Positions 1 through 7,687 of a stretch of DNA of 64,000 nucleotides are shown here, piece by piece. Every line of letters begins with the position of its first letter. Position 1 is the stretch's first letter. A program made the position numbers and the translations under genes. The notes under the pieces are model-generated. The model did no database searches. It was not told where the DNA came from and saw nothing but the letters and a program-made list of their open reading frames with translations. Source of the DNA: Phycisphaerae bacterium (GTDB lineage Bacteria > Planctomycetota > Phycisphaerae > SM23-33); contig DRGC01000086.1 of the NCBI GenBank assembly GCA_011050235.1, forward strand, positions 1-64,000, in the 5' to 3' direction.

Positions 1-870
1 GGTGAGGCGCACATCGACGATCTGGCCCGTTCGCAGGCGGCCGTCGCGATTGTCGACAGTGACCTCGATGCGGCTGGTGAAGGTCCTGGTGTCGGCGAGA
101 CGGCTGATGTAGGTGATCGTGCCGGCGAACGTCTTCGCCTCGCCGCCCAGCTTGTTGACGATGACGGGGACGGCGGCGCCGAGCTCCATGAACGCTACGT
201 CGCGCTCAGGCACGTCGACGACGACCTTGATTTCATCGAGGTCGACGATTTCGGCCACCAGCGTGCCTGGCTGGACGTACTCGCCCTCTTCGACAGGCAA
301 GAGGTTGACGATGCCGTCGATGGGCGCCTTGATGACGGACCGTTCGAGCATGGCCTCGGCGAGCTGCATCTGGGCCTTGAGGGTCTCGGCCCGCATTCGG
401 GCCTGGTCGACTTCGGTCTGCGTGGCGACGCCGCGCGTCCGGGCCTGCTCCAATCGTTCGTAGTCGCGCTGATGGTAGTCGGCCTCGGATTTGAAGCGGT
501 TGTATTCCGCCTGCAGCAGGTCGGTATTGAGCCGGACGATGACGGACGCTGTTTCGTCGCAAGAGATCGGCGCGCCTTCGGTGGCGAGGATCTCCTCGAT
601 GCGCCCGGAGACTTCGGCGGTGACGTGGACGACGCGTTTCGGCTGGGCCATGCCGGGCAGTTCGATGATGTCGGGCAGTTGTGGGATCGGCTGGATGGTC
701 TGGACCGTCACCCGGCGGGGGGCCGGCGGGGTGGTGGTCGTCACCTCTTCGCGGCAGCCGGCGGCGATGACGGCAGCGCACAGGAACGCCAGCAGCATCG
801 CACCGACGAGGCGACTCCGGCCGACCTTACCGGAGGCGGCGGCGAGGGGATTATGAGGGATTGTTGGCAT
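1..870 (-). CDS. RND efflux periplasmic adaptor (HlyD/MFP family), 3' end outside window
   Basis: The first 290 codons are visible and the frame runs off the left edge. It starts at the ATG at 870-868, overlapping the end of the TetR gene by 20 bp, which suggests translational coupling. Residues about 21-39 form a lipoprotein signal with lipobox VIAAGC (Cys39). A biotinyl-lipoyl-like half motif, a helical hairpin around residues 120-175 and the second lipoyl half (APIDGIVNLLPVEEG) follow, then the start of the beta-barrel domain (VVVDVPERDVAFMELG). This order is that of adaptors such as AcrA/MexA, which bridge an inner-membrane RND pump to an outer-membrane channel. The pump gene would lie beyond the edge. 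The call is sound at family level; the substrate is unknown. Confidence 0.9.
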   Translation of the reverse strand, partial: MPTIPHNPLAAASGKVGRSRLVGAMLLAFLCAAVIAAGCREEVTTTTPPAPRRVTVQTIQPIPQLPDIIELPGMAQPKRVVHVTAEVSGRIEEILATEGAPISCDETASVIVRLNTDLLQAEYNRFKSEADYHQRDYERLEQARTRGVATQTEVDQARMRAETLKAQMQLAEAMLERSVIKAPIDGIVNLLPVEEGEYVQPGTLVAEIVDLDEIKVVVDVPERDVAFMELGAAVPVIVNKLGGEAKTFAGTITYISRLADTRTFTSRIEVTVDNRDGRLRTGQIVDVRLT

Positions 871-1522
871 CGGGGGTCTCCTGTTGAACAAGCTGTTCCG
901 CAGCTTCGGTAGCGCCGAGAACGACCAGGAATCCTCGCTTCAGCCGCAGCAGAAGTTCCTGGTCGACGACAATGCCCACACCCAGGATGCCCTGAAGCGT
1001 CAGGCCGTCGAGCGTTCCCATCAGCACCGACGCCGCCATCGTCGGCCCGAGATCGGCGAGGAATTGGCCCTGTTGTTGGCCTTGGGCAATGATGCCGGTC
1101 AGCATCTCGCGCCAGCGGGCGTACAGGTCGTTCAGCATCGTGGACATGGGGCCCACGTGGCCGTTGTGGCTTTCGCGGGCGGCCGACGCCCAGCACTCCA
1201 GGACCAGCCGCCCGATCTGCTGATGGTGTGAGTAACGTTCGTACCAGTGATCGAACAGCAGCATCAACCGGTCGACAGGGGAGGAGGTCCGGCCGAATCG
1301 GGCGACGATCTCCTTCTCTTCGACGGACATCGACTCGGTGAAGACCGAGGTGAACAACTCCTGCTTGCTCGAAAAATAGTTGTACACGCTGCCCTTTGCG
1401 ATGCCGGCCTCGGCGGCGACGGCGTCGACGGTGGCTTCGGCATACCCGTGCGTCTCGAAGACCTTCGCAGCGGCCGCTAGAATATTCTGGCGTTTGGCAT
1501 TGGCCATTTCTGCATTACCCAT
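851..1522 (-). CDS. TetR/AcrR-family transcriptional repressor
   Basis: A 223-residue protein with a TetR helix-turn-helix at residues about 10-56 (KGSVYNYFSSKQELF is the recognition-helix signature), followed by an all-helical ligand-binding domain with no close match that I recognise. It is the first gene of an operon with the RND adaptor downstream. Two identical 16-bp palindromes sit immediately upstream, so negative autoregulation and control of the pump by a small-molecule inducer are likely. The first ATG is used as the start; an in-frame ATG five codons later is possible. Confidence 0.93.
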   Translation of the reverse strand: MGNAEMANAKRQNILAAAAKVFETHGYAEATVDAVAAEAGIAKGSVYNYFSSKQELFTSVFTESMSVEEKEIVARFGRTSSPVDRLMLLFDHWYERYSHHQQIGRLVLECWASAARESHNGHVGPMSTMLNDLYARWREMLTGIIAQGQQQGQFLADLGPTMAASVLMGTLDGLTLQGILGVGIVVDQELLLRLKRGFLVVLGATEAAEQLVQQETPDANNPS

Positions 1523-1541
1523 AGGACGGTCCTTTCGCTTT

Positions 1542-1590
1542 CGACTGACCGGTCAGTCGCCAGGCCCATCCAGCGACTGACCGGTCAGTC
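1542..1590. promoter_or_regulatory. Tandem TetR-type operators
   Basis: Two exact copies of the palindrome gactgaccggtcagtc lie at 1543-1558 and 1575-1590. The first extends to an 18-bp perfect palindrome (1542-1559). Their centres are 32 bp apart, about three helical turns, so two dimers could bind one face of the DNA. They lie 20-70 bp upstream of the tetR start. The gaccggtc core resembles known AcrR/TetR-family operators. Binding by the adjacent repressor is inference. Confidence 0.85.
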
Positions 1591-1774
1591 ATTAATATTC
1601 TAGGGAATGCAATGGCCTGAGAAAAGGTCTTTTTTGGGCGAAAGTCCCCTGTGCGTGCACGGGCTTCTGGCGGCCTTGGGGTGGCCTGCGAGCGGCCCAC
1701 AGGCCAACTGTCCGCGGTCTGGGGACGGCCCCCTTTGTGTGAGGACCGGAGGGCCAGGGGTGTTTACTTGGCGG

Positions 1775-3496
1775 CTATTCCGCGTCGTCGGCCTGCTGCT
1801 GCTTGTCCAGAAAACCCTCGAGCTTGCGGGCGCGAACGGGGTGTTGGAGTTTGCGGATGGCCTTGGCCTCGACTTGTCGGACGCGCTCGCGCGTGACCTT
1901 AAAGATTCGGCCGACTTCTTCGAGCGTGTAGGTGTAGCCGTCGCCGATGCCGTAGCGGAGCTTGATGATCTCACGTTCGCGGTAGGTGAGGGTCTTGAGG
2001 ACGTCCTCAATGCGGTCCTTGAGCATCTCCGTGCCGGCGCTGACCATGGGGCTCTCGGCCGAATCGTCTTCGATGAAATCGCCGAAGTAGCTGTCTTCGC
2101 TTTCGCCGACGGGGCGGTCGAGGCTGATCGGGTGGCGCGAGATCTTCAGGACGCGCCGGGCCTCTGAGACGGTCATGCCGGCGTCGTTGGCGATTTCCTC
2201 GATGGTGGGCTCGCGGCCGAGGCGCTGGACGAGACGCTTGGAGATATTCCGCAGGCGGCTCATGGTCTCGATCATGTGGACGGGGATGCGAATGGTCCGG
2301 GCATGGTCGGCGATGGCGCGCGTGATGGCTTGGCGGATCCACCAGGTGGCGTAGGTGGAGAACTTGTAGCCTCGGCGGTATTCGTATTTGTCGACGGCCC
2401 GCATCAGGCCCGTGTTGCCTTCCTGGATGATGTCCAGGAAGCTCAGGCCGCGGTTGCGGTACTTCTTGGCGATCGAGACGACCAGGCGGAGGTTGCCGGC
2501 GGACAGCTCGCGTTTGGCCTGCTCGTAATCGTTAAAGACCTTGTGGATCGCCTTGATGCGCTTGCGCAGGGTGTCGGGGTCTTCCAGGACCAGGTCCTGC
2601 AGGCCGTCTATTTCTTCGCGCATGACCTCCAAGTCTTCCTGCGGCAGATCGCCGTTGCCCGAGTCGATCGTGCGCCTCAGCTCGTCCATTTTCTCGGAGA
2701 TGTGCTGGAGCTTCTTCATGAGCGGCTGGACGCGACTGGTCCGCAGGGAGAGCTCTTCGACAAGTTTGGCGGCTCGACGGCGGCGCTGCCAGAGATTGCG
2801 CAAGGCGTTATGCTTGCCGACCTCGCTGCTCTTGGTGGAATGGATGGTGGCCCAGTCGGACAGGTTGCGCTGGGCGATCATATCCAGCGTTCCAAGGTTG
2901 GCCGGCATGCGGGCGGTGATGGTTTCCTTGGAGAGATTCTCGGCGGTGGAGATCTTCATGGTGCGGTCGAAGGGCAAATTGCCTTCGAACACCTGTTTGA
3001 GGATTTCGATCGCCTGGGTGGCGCAGTAGTCGCTCTCCAGGACGCGTCGGCGGAAGTGCATGCGGGTCATCTCGATCTTCTTGGCCAGATCGATTTCCTG
3101 CTTCCGCGTGAGCAGGGGGATCTCCCCCATCTGCGTGAGATACATACGAACGGGGTCGTCAATCCGCCGCCCAGGCGCCTCGAGATCGTCGGTTTTGACC
3201 TTGGAGGCCGAGGCCTTTCTCTTCGGTTTCGGTTCGGCGTCGGCAGTGAACTTATCGGTGCGCGACTCGGCCTCTTGCTCGTCCAGAAGCTCGATCCCCA
3301 GTTCGTCGAACGTCATCAGGAGCGAGTCGAGCTTGTCCGGCGAGACGGCTGCATCGGGAAGATCGTCGTTCATCTCCTCATAGGTTATGTATCCGCGCTG
3401 CTTGCCCTTGGCGATGAGGTTCTTGACGCTGGCATCGAGAGTGTCTGAGGCATCCTCGATCGCGCCGGAGACGATCGGTTTCTCTGGTTGTACCAT
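1775..3496 (-). CDS. rpoD: RNA polymerase primary sigma factor RpoD (sigma-70)
   Basis: A 573-residue housekeeping sigma factor. The N-terminus has a region-1.1-like segment (residues about 20-75). Region 1.2 contains [18 protein letters not shown]. Region 2 has the core-binding and -10 recognition block ([29 protein letters not shown], split here only by its known subregions). Region 3 follows, then region 4 with the -35 helix-turn-helix ([24 protein letters not shown]). A strong consensus-like promoter lies upstream. Length and motif order are those of a group 1 sigma factor, not an alternative one. An acidic QQQADDAE tail ends the protein. Confidence 0.98.
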   Translation of the reverse strand: MVQPEKPIVSGAIEDASDTLDASVKNLIAKGKQRGYITYEEMNDDLPDAAVSPDKLDSLLMTFDELGIELLDEQEAESRTDKFTADAEPKPKRKASASKVKTDDLEAPGRRIDDPVRMYLTQMGEIPLLTRKQEIDLAKKIEMTRMHFRRRVLESDYCATQAIEILKQVFEGNLPFDRTMKISTAENLSKETITARMPANLGTLDMIAQRNLSDWATIHSTKSSEVGKHNALRNLWQRRRRAAKLVEELSLRTSRVQPLMKKLQHISEKMDELRRTIDSGNGDLPQEDLEVMREEIDGLQDLVLEDPDTLRKRIKAIHKVFNDYEQAKRELSAGNLRLVVSIAKKYRNRGLSFLDIIQEGNTGLMRAVDKYEYRRGYKFSTYATWWIRQAITRAIADHARTIRIPVHMIETMSRLRNISKRLVQRLGREPTIEEIANDAGMTVSEARRVLKISRHPISLDRPVGESEDSYFGDFIEDDSAESPMVSAGTEMLKDRIEDVLKTLTYREREIIKLRYGIGDGYTYTLEEVGRIFKVTRERVRQVEAKAIRKLQHPVRARKLEGFLDKQQQADDAE

Positions 3497-3541
3497 TGCA
3501 CCCGCTCGCTAGTTATGCTGAATTAGACAGGGGAACCCCAT

Positions 3542-3571
3542 ATTGTATGGTTTGTCCTGCCAGTAGGTCAA
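3542..3571 (-). promoter_or_regulatory. Sigma-70 promoter of rpoD
   Basis: Read on the minus strand: TTGACC (3571-3566), an 18-bp spacer, then TACAAT (3547-3542). This places the start of transcription about 40 bases before the rpoD ATG. It is divergent from, and only 25 bp away from, the -35 box of the tRNA-Leu promoter. Confidence 0.6.
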
Positions 3572-3596
3572 CGACTTTTTGCCAAAGGGCGCTGCC

Positions 3597-3625
3597 TTGA
3601 CAAGGTCCCGCTGGGTGTCTAAAGT
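3597..3625 (+). promoter_or_regulatory. Sigma-70 promoter of tRNA-Leu
   Basis: A perfect -35 box TTGACA (3597-3602), a 17-bp spacer and a -10 box TAAAGT (3620-3625). The predicted start is near 3632, a few bases ahead of the mature tRNA 5' end at 3636. Confidence 0.6.
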
Positions 3626-3635
3626 ACCTCACGCC

Positions 3636-3721
3636 GCCCGGGTGGCGGAATTGGCAGACGCGCCAGGTTGAGGGCCTGGTGGGGTTCATACCCCGTGCTG
3701 GTTCAAATCCAGTCCCGGGCA
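3636..3721 (+). tRNA. tRNA-Leu (anticodon GAG)
   Basis: The 86-nt class II tRNA folds with acceptor arms GCCCGGG (3636-3642) and CCCGGGC (3714-3720) and discriminator A at 3721. The anticodon stem CCAGG/CCTGG (3663-3667, 3675-3679) encloses loop TTGAGGG, anticodon GAG at 3670-3672. There is a variable arm and a T arm with GGTTCAAATCC. The 3' CCA is not encoded and must be added after transcription. It reads CUC and CUU codons. Confidence 0.95.
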
Positions 3722-3846
3722 TTGTTGGATGCTGACAGGGCGGCCTGATCGGCGAGGGAGGGGGCTGTTGCGGGCCGAAATCGGCCGCTGCGGGGCGATG
3801 TTGAGTTGAGCGGGGAAAAATCTTCCCGGGTTTGTGGACTGGTATG

Positions 3847-3875
3847 TTGCATCGGCCGGGGCGGCGCGTCATAAT
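3847..3875 (+). promoter_or_regulatory. Possible promoter for the small helical protein pair
   Basis: TTGCAT (3847-3852), a 17-bp spacer and CATAAT (3870-3875), about 60 bases upstream of the first small gene. A 13-bp palindrome (actatcggatagt, 3900-3912) lies in the predicted 5' leader. Assigned by pattern only. Confidence 0.4.
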
Positions 3876-3935
3876 CGGCTCGGCCAATACTGTGGACGTA
3901 CTATCGGATAGTCTAGAGCGAACGGAGACCACATC

Positions 3936-4163
3936 ATGGGGCCCTCGCCAATAGCTGCTTCGAGCCTGAACGATATCGAAGCCGACCTCGCCGCCACGCT
4001 CAGTGAAACCGTCGATGAGATCGAACACATGGACTGTTTCGATCCCGAACAGCGGGCCGAGCTCTATACCATTCTTCGGGCCATGGTGTCCGATACGCAG
4101 CAGCATCGGGCGCTGCTGGCCAAGCTGATGGCCGCGGCGATCCAGGAGCCGGCGAATGTTTGA
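3936..4163 (+). CDS. Small two-helix protein, first of a pair
   Basis: A 75-residue acidic protein of no family I recognise. Start chosen at the ATG preceded by acGGAGaccacatc. Two amphipathic helices are predicted, separated by a turn at FDPEQR. The second helix contains DTQQHRALLAKL. The same spacing (DP..R, then D.Q.H..L...L) recurs in the next gene, so the two look like ancient tandem duplicates. The Glu/His-containing helical hairpin recalls one half of a ferritin-like bundle, but the full metal-ligand set is not evident. Function unknown. Confidence 0.6.
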   Translation: MGPSPIAASSLNDIEADLAATLSETVDEIEHMDCFDPEQRAELYTILRAMVSDTQQHRALLAKLMAAAIQEPANV

Positions 4164-4347
4164 GCAGGCGGTCCTGGCCGAACGGTTTGAACGCCTTCTG
4201 CTCAAGCAGCAGCAAGCGGCCCGGGCCTACGCTGAGTTGCTCAAGGGCCTGGAAGACCCCCAGCTCCGTCACCAGTTCGATCAGATTCATCGGGACAAGC
4301 AGCGACACGTGCGCCTCTCGGAGCGTCTGCTGGAGATCATGCCCTAG
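4156..4347 (+). CDS. Small two-helix protein, second of a pair (half-ferritin-like)
   Basis: A 63-residue protein that overlaps the preceding gene by 8 bp, so the two are almost certainly translationally coupled. It has two helices with a turn at LEDPQLRHQ. The first holds YAELLKGLE and the second DKQRHVRLSERLLEI, a Glu followed by a D..RH pattern reminiscent of ferritin-like half-domains. A heteromeric four-helix bundle with the upstream protein is a plausible structure but is inference. Function unknown. Confidence 0.6.
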   Translation: MFEQAVLAERFERLLLKQQQAARAYAELLKGLEDPQLRHQFDQIHRDKQRHVRLSERLLEIMP

Positions 4348-4398
4348 GGCAGGGAGGCGCGGTGGGGAGCGGCCCTGTTTGTCGCAGAAACAAGAGAG

Positions 4399-4496
4399 CA
4401 GAAGCAAGAGAGCGAGATTTGGGGATTTTAGGGATTAGGGGATTGTTGTTTTGGCTCAAAAAAGAATCTCTTAATCCCTGGAATCTTCTAATCCCC
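4399..4496. repeat. Hairpin repeat element, copy 1
   Basis: A ~98-bp element that matches 4542-4640 at most positions. Within it, ggggattttagggattagggg on the left pairs imperfectly with ggaatcttctaatcccc on the right, around an internal block (gattgttgttttggctca). It is AT-richer than its surroundings and lies between convergent genes. No reading frame of note. Confidence 0.75.
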
Positions 4497-4541
4497 CTTT
4501 CTCTTCCTTCCTCCCGCAGCTCACGGCTTTCTTTCCTGATC

Positions 4542-4640
4542 GCAGAGGCAAGAGAGCGGGATTTCGGGATTTCTGGGATTAGGGGATTGTTGTTTTTGGC
4601 TCAAGAAAAATCTCTTAATCCCAGGAATCCAAAAATCCCC
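4542..4640. repeat. Hairpin repeat element, copy 2
   Basis: A second copy of the element at 4399-4496, in direct orientation after a 45-bp pyrimidine-rich spacer. It starts gcagaggcaagagagcggg and ends aaaaatcccc, with the same inverted-repeat ends. It lies just past the stop of prfA, which ends at 4695, so on the minus strand it may act as a terminator or mRNA-end stabiliser. The repeat family is not one I recognise. Confidence 0.75.
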
Positions 4641-4694
4641 CTCTCTCTTCTTTCTTCTTCGTGTGGGAGATGTGCGCGCGGTGGGGAGGGCCCA

Positions 4695-5798
4695 TTAGAG
4701 ATCGGCCAGTCGCTGGGCCTTGTCGCGCGTGATCAGCCCGTCGATCATCTCGTCGAGATCGCCGGCCAGAATGCGATCGAGGTTGAAGTTGGCTCCCTCC
4801 GTGCCCTCGCCCTTGAGGCGATGATCGGTGCAGCGGTTCTGTGGGAAGTTGTAGGTCCGCACGCGTTGCGATCGATCGCCCGAGCCGATCATCTTCTTCT
4901 TGGCGGCGGACTGCTCGGCATGTTTTTCCTGTTCGAGCTTCTCGTGGACGCGGGCGGCCAGCAGGCGGCGGGCCTTGGCGCGGTTCTTGTGCTGGGACTT
5001 CTCGTCGCGCATCGACACGGTGATGCCGGTCGGCGTGTGTTCGAGCTTGATGGCCGATTCCAGCTTGTTGACGCTCTGGCCGCCGGGGCCGCTGGCGCGC
5101 ATGGTGTGTTCGATGACATCCTTGCTCCAGTCGATGTCGACCTGGATGTCTTCCGGCTCGGGCAGGACGGCAACGGTGGCGGCGGACGTATGGATTCGGC
5201 CCTGCGATTCGGTCTTGGGTACGCGCTGCACGCGGTGGCCGCCACCTTCGTATCCCAGCCGGGCCCAGACGCCCGGGCCGCTGACCGATGCGACCACTTC
5301 GCGGCAACCTCCCAGATCGGTCCTCGTGGCCGAAAGGACCTCCAACGTCCACCCGCGACGCGCGGCGTACTGGGTATACATCGTCAGCAGGTCACCGGCG
5401 AATAGGGCGGCCTCGTCGCCGCCGGTGCCCGCGCGGATCTCTAGCACCAGCGAATCGACGGCCGCATCGTCGCTCATCACCAACAGGCCTTTGACCAGGG
5501 CCAGCGCGTCGTCGATGCGGGAGAGGAGGTCCTGCACTTCCGCTTCGGCCAGGGCCTTCATGTCGGCGTCGGTGTCGGGGTCGTCGACCAAGGCGCGCGC
5601 GTCGGCCAACTCCTCGGCGAGGCGGCTGTAGAGGCGATATGGCTCGACGATCCGCAGCAGTCGGGCATGTTCTTTGGACAGGTCAACCATCCGCGTGACA
5701 TTGGTGGCCACGTTGGGGTCGTTCATGAACTCGGTGATCTCGTCGCAGCGGCGGTCGAGCTGGTCGAGCTTGTCCAGTAATGTGTCGTGGGTGTTCAT
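4695..5798 (-). CDS. prfA: Peptide chain release factor 1
   Basis: A 367-residue class I release factor recognising UAA and UAG. The peptidyl-tRNA hydrolysis motif GGQ is at residues 239-241 (SGPGGQSVNK). The stop-codon tripeptide region reads P-K-T at 194-196 (VPKTESQGRIHTS) where most bacterial RF1 proteins have PAT or PVT; PKT is also seen in mitochondrial RF1-type factors. The order rpmE-prfA is common in bacteria. Start ATG chosen because the N-terminal helical domain has the expected length. Confidence 0.97.
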   Translation of the reverse strand: MNTHDTLLDKLDQLDRRCDEITEFMNDPNVATNVTRMVDLSKEHARLLRIVEPYRLYSRLAEELADARALVDDPDTDADMKALAEAEVQDLLSRIDDALALVKGLLVMSDDAAVDSLVLEIRAGTGGDEAALFAGDLLTMYTQYAARRGWTLEVLSATRTDLGGCREVVASVSGPGVWARLGYEGGGHRVQRVPKTESQGRIHTSAATVAVLPEPEDIQVDIDWSKDVIEHTMRASGPGGQSVNKLESAIKLEHTPTGITVSMRDEKSQHKNRAKARRLLAARVHEKLEQEKHAEQSAAKKKMIGSGDRSQRVRTYNFPQNRCTDHRLKGEGTEGANFNLDRILAGDLDEMIDGLITRDKAQRLADL

Positions 5799-5879
5799 CG
5801 TCGCTTACCTGGAAAGATGGCGACATAAGAACGCCGATGGCCCGACGAGGGCGATCGGCGCTTATTTCAGAGGGGGGCG

Positions 5880-6110
5880 CTACTTCTTGGCTTTGGCGGG
5901 ACGGCGGAAATAATCACCGCCAAACTTCCGCTGGAACTTTTCCACGCGTCCGGCGGCGTCGACGAACTTCTGTTTGCCGGTGTAGAACGGGTGGCAGTTC
6001 GAGCAGATGTCGACCTGCATGTCATCGCCTGTCGAGCGCGTGGTGAACGTATTTCCGCACGCGCACTTGACCGTGATTTCTTTATAGTCGGGATGGATCT
6101 TCTGTTTCAT
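5880..6110 (-). CDS. rpmE: Large-subunit ribosomal protein bL31
   Basis: 76 residues starting [20 protein letters not shown]. The zinc-binding form is shown by CAC (residues 16-18) and CSNC (37-40). It is followed by the diagnostic [20 protein letters not shown] block. It is the first gene of an rpmE-prfA operon, with an 81-bp gap to prfA. Presence of the cysteine form means the protein can double as a zinc store. Confidence 0.97.
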   Translation of the reverse strand: MKQKIHPDYKEITVKCACGNTFTTRSTGDDMQVDICSNCHPFYTGKQKFVDAAGRVEKFQRKFGGDYFRRPAKAKK

Positions 6111-6148
6111 CGTTGGCGTGTCCGCAAAGGCAACTGCCGAAACATCTC

Positions 6149-6177
6149 ACTATACCTTTCTATCATCGCAGCGGCAA
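6149..6177 (-). promoter_or_regulatory. Sigma-70 promoter of rpmE-prfA
   Basis: On the minus strand: TTGCCG (6177-6172), a 17-bp spacer, TATAGT (6154-6149), about 35 bp before the rpmE ATG. Confidence 0.5.
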
Positions 6178-6398
6178 GGCCAAATCCTGCACAAAAAAAG
6201 CAAGTCCGCGCGTCTTTATCGTCTTGATATTCCACCTGAAAGGCGTCAACCTTTTGTGAACATTTCATAACCGACGTGCCGATGGGTAAATATGCCACAA
6301 ACCGGGCGACTTGTCGCCGCGTGCCTCTGCCAGCGTAGGCAGCGCATGATCGGCGCAGAGAATCGTCGACCCGAAGACGAGTCAGAGGAGCCACAAGC

Positions 6399-6575
6399 AT
6401 GGCAAAGAAGAAGGCCAAGAAGAAAGCAGCCAAGAAGAAAGTAGCCAAGAAGAAGACCAAGAAGAAGGTCGCGAAGAAGAAGTGCTCGGCCAAGACGTGC
6501 AAGCCGAAGAAGAAAAAGGCCAAGAAGAAAGTAGCCAAGAAGAAGGCCAAGAAAAAGGCCAAGAAGAAAAAGTAA
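6399..6575 (+). CDS. Lysine-rich histone-H1-like protein (AKKK repeats)
   Basis: A 58-residue protein made almost only of Lys, Ala and Val in AKKK/VAKKK repeats, interrupted once by CSAKTCKP. Start ATG at 6399 is preceded by gtcagaGGAGccacaagc, a good ribosome-binding site, and a strong terminator follows the stop. Such sequences resemble the C-terminal tail of eukaryotic histone H1 and bacterial H1-like DNA-compacting proteins (Hc1, AlgP-type). A role in DNA binding or nucleoid compaction is inference from composition. The two cysteines could form a dimer. The antisense frame is Phe/Leu-rich only because lysine codons read as Phe/Leu in reverse. Confidence 0.8.
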   Translation: MAKKKAKKKAAKKKVAKKKTKKKVAKKKCSAKTCKPKKKKAKKKVAKKKAKKKAKKKK

Positions 6576-6613
6576 TCGTCGCGGCTCGGCTCTAAGAGCT
6601 TTGATTCGACAAG

Positions 6614-6646
6614 AAACGCAGGCCGACCATGTGTCGGCCTGCGTTT
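6614..6646 (+). terminator. Rho-independent terminator after the lysine-rich gene
   Basis: A perfect 14-bp stem (6614-6627 with 6633-6646, aaacgcaggccgac) closes a catgt loop and is followed by gttta. It lies 38 bp past the stop codon. The stem is symmetric with A and T ends, so it could also stop leftward transcription. Confidence 0.8.
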
Positions 6647-6695
6647 GTTTATGCAGGATGCGCCCGGAGGACGGCAAAGCCCCGTTTGGGCGGAG

Positions 6696-7427
6696 TTATT
6701 TCAGGAACCAGCCAAGTTCCGGGCTCTCGCAGGTCGAGATGACGCGGGGGCCGGCCGGCTTGGCCCAGCGGCAGGCGTTGGTGATGACCTTCTGGACGTT
6801 CTCGTTGTAGAATACCGGATACGTTTCGTGGCCGGGGCGGAAGTAGAACACCTTGCCCGCGCCGCGCCGCCACGTGCAGCCGCTGCGGAAAACCTCACCG
6901 CCTTCGAAGCTCGAGATCAGGATCGTCTCGTCCGGCTCGGGGATGTCGAAGAACTCCCCGTACATCTCCACGTGATCGATAATAAAGTGGTCTTCGATGC
7001 CCTGGAGGATCTCATGGCCCGGGCGCGTCACCCACAGCACCTCGCGTTCGGCGACTTCACGCCACTTCAGGTTGCACGGCGTGCCCATGAGCTTGGTGAA
7101 GATCTTCGAAAAGTGAGCGCTGTGCAGGCAGATAATGCCCATGCCGCTCACCACGTGTTCGTAAACGCGCTGGGCGATCGCGTCGTCGACGTCGCCGTGG
7201 GCGATGTGGCCCCACCAGGTCAGCACGTCGGTGCCGGCCAGGACCTCTTCGGTCAGACCGTGCTCGGGTTCGTCGAGGACCGACGTGCGGGCGTCGATGT
7301 CGTCCTGGGTGTTGAGGAAGTTGGCAATGTACGTGTGCATGCCATCGGGATAGAGCTTCTGCGTTTCGGCGGTGACCTTCTCGTGGGCGTTCTCGCCCCA
7401 GACGGTTACGCGAATCTTGTCAGCCAT
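6696..7427 (-). CDS. ThuA-like domain protein
   Basis: 243 residues. The class I glutamine-amidotransferase-like fold of the ThuA family is indicated by VTVWGENAHE at the N-terminus, TWWGHIAHGDV, GMGIICLHSAHFSK in the nucleophile-elbow region (the catalytic Cys is followed by LHS), and GAGKVFYFRPGHETYPV near the end. ThuA relatives are linked to trehalose or other sugar use and to sugar dehydrogenases; planctomycetes carry many. No sugar genes adjoin it, so the substrate is unknown. It appears monocistronic. Confidence 0.85.
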   Translation of the reverse strand: MADKIRVTVWGENAHEKVTAETQKLYPDGMHTYIANFLNTQDDIDARTSVLDEPEHGLTEEVLAGTDVLTWWGHIAHGDVDDAIAQRVYEHVVSGMGIICLHSAHFSKIFTKLMGTPCNLKWREVAEREVLWVTRPGHEILQGIEDHFIIDHVEMYGEFFDIPEPDETILISSFEGGEVFRSGCTWRRGAGKVFYFRPGHETYPVFYNENVQKVITNACRWAKPAGPRVISTCESPELGWFLK

Positions 7428-7615
7428 TGCTTGGCCTCCTTTGGGAACAACGTGGTCGAATGTCGAACGATTGGGGATATATACCGGGGTGACAGATCGT
7501 TGCCAAGGGGCCCGGGGATTTTTCTGGCGGCCGGGCCGGTGAGGCTCGAAGCGCGCCCGCTGCCGGCGCGGGTTGATTGCCTCGAAAAGCTACTGGCGGG
7601 CCGATCGAGGCGGGT

Positions 7616-7621
7616 TATAAT
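7616..7621 (+). promoter_or_regulatory. -10 box candidate for the S41 protease gene
   Basis: A perfect TATAAT 67 bp upstream of the chosen ATG. No good -35 box sits at the usual distance, so an activator or another sigma factor may help. Weakly supported. Confidence 0.3.
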
Positions 7622-7687
7622 GGCCCAATCGTGGCGGGGGCGATTCGTATATCCTATACTCACCTAAGGTCTACATTAAGAGAAACG

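Noticed and set aside
1600-1774. Possible RNA gene between tetR operators and rpoD
   Set aside because: Only GC-rich partial inverted repeats; nothing matching SRP RNA, RNase P or tmRNA.
6107-6562. Phe/Leu-rich leftward frame resembling a membrane protein
   Set aside because: It is the reverse of lysine codons of the AKKK gene and would overlap the rpmE promoter.
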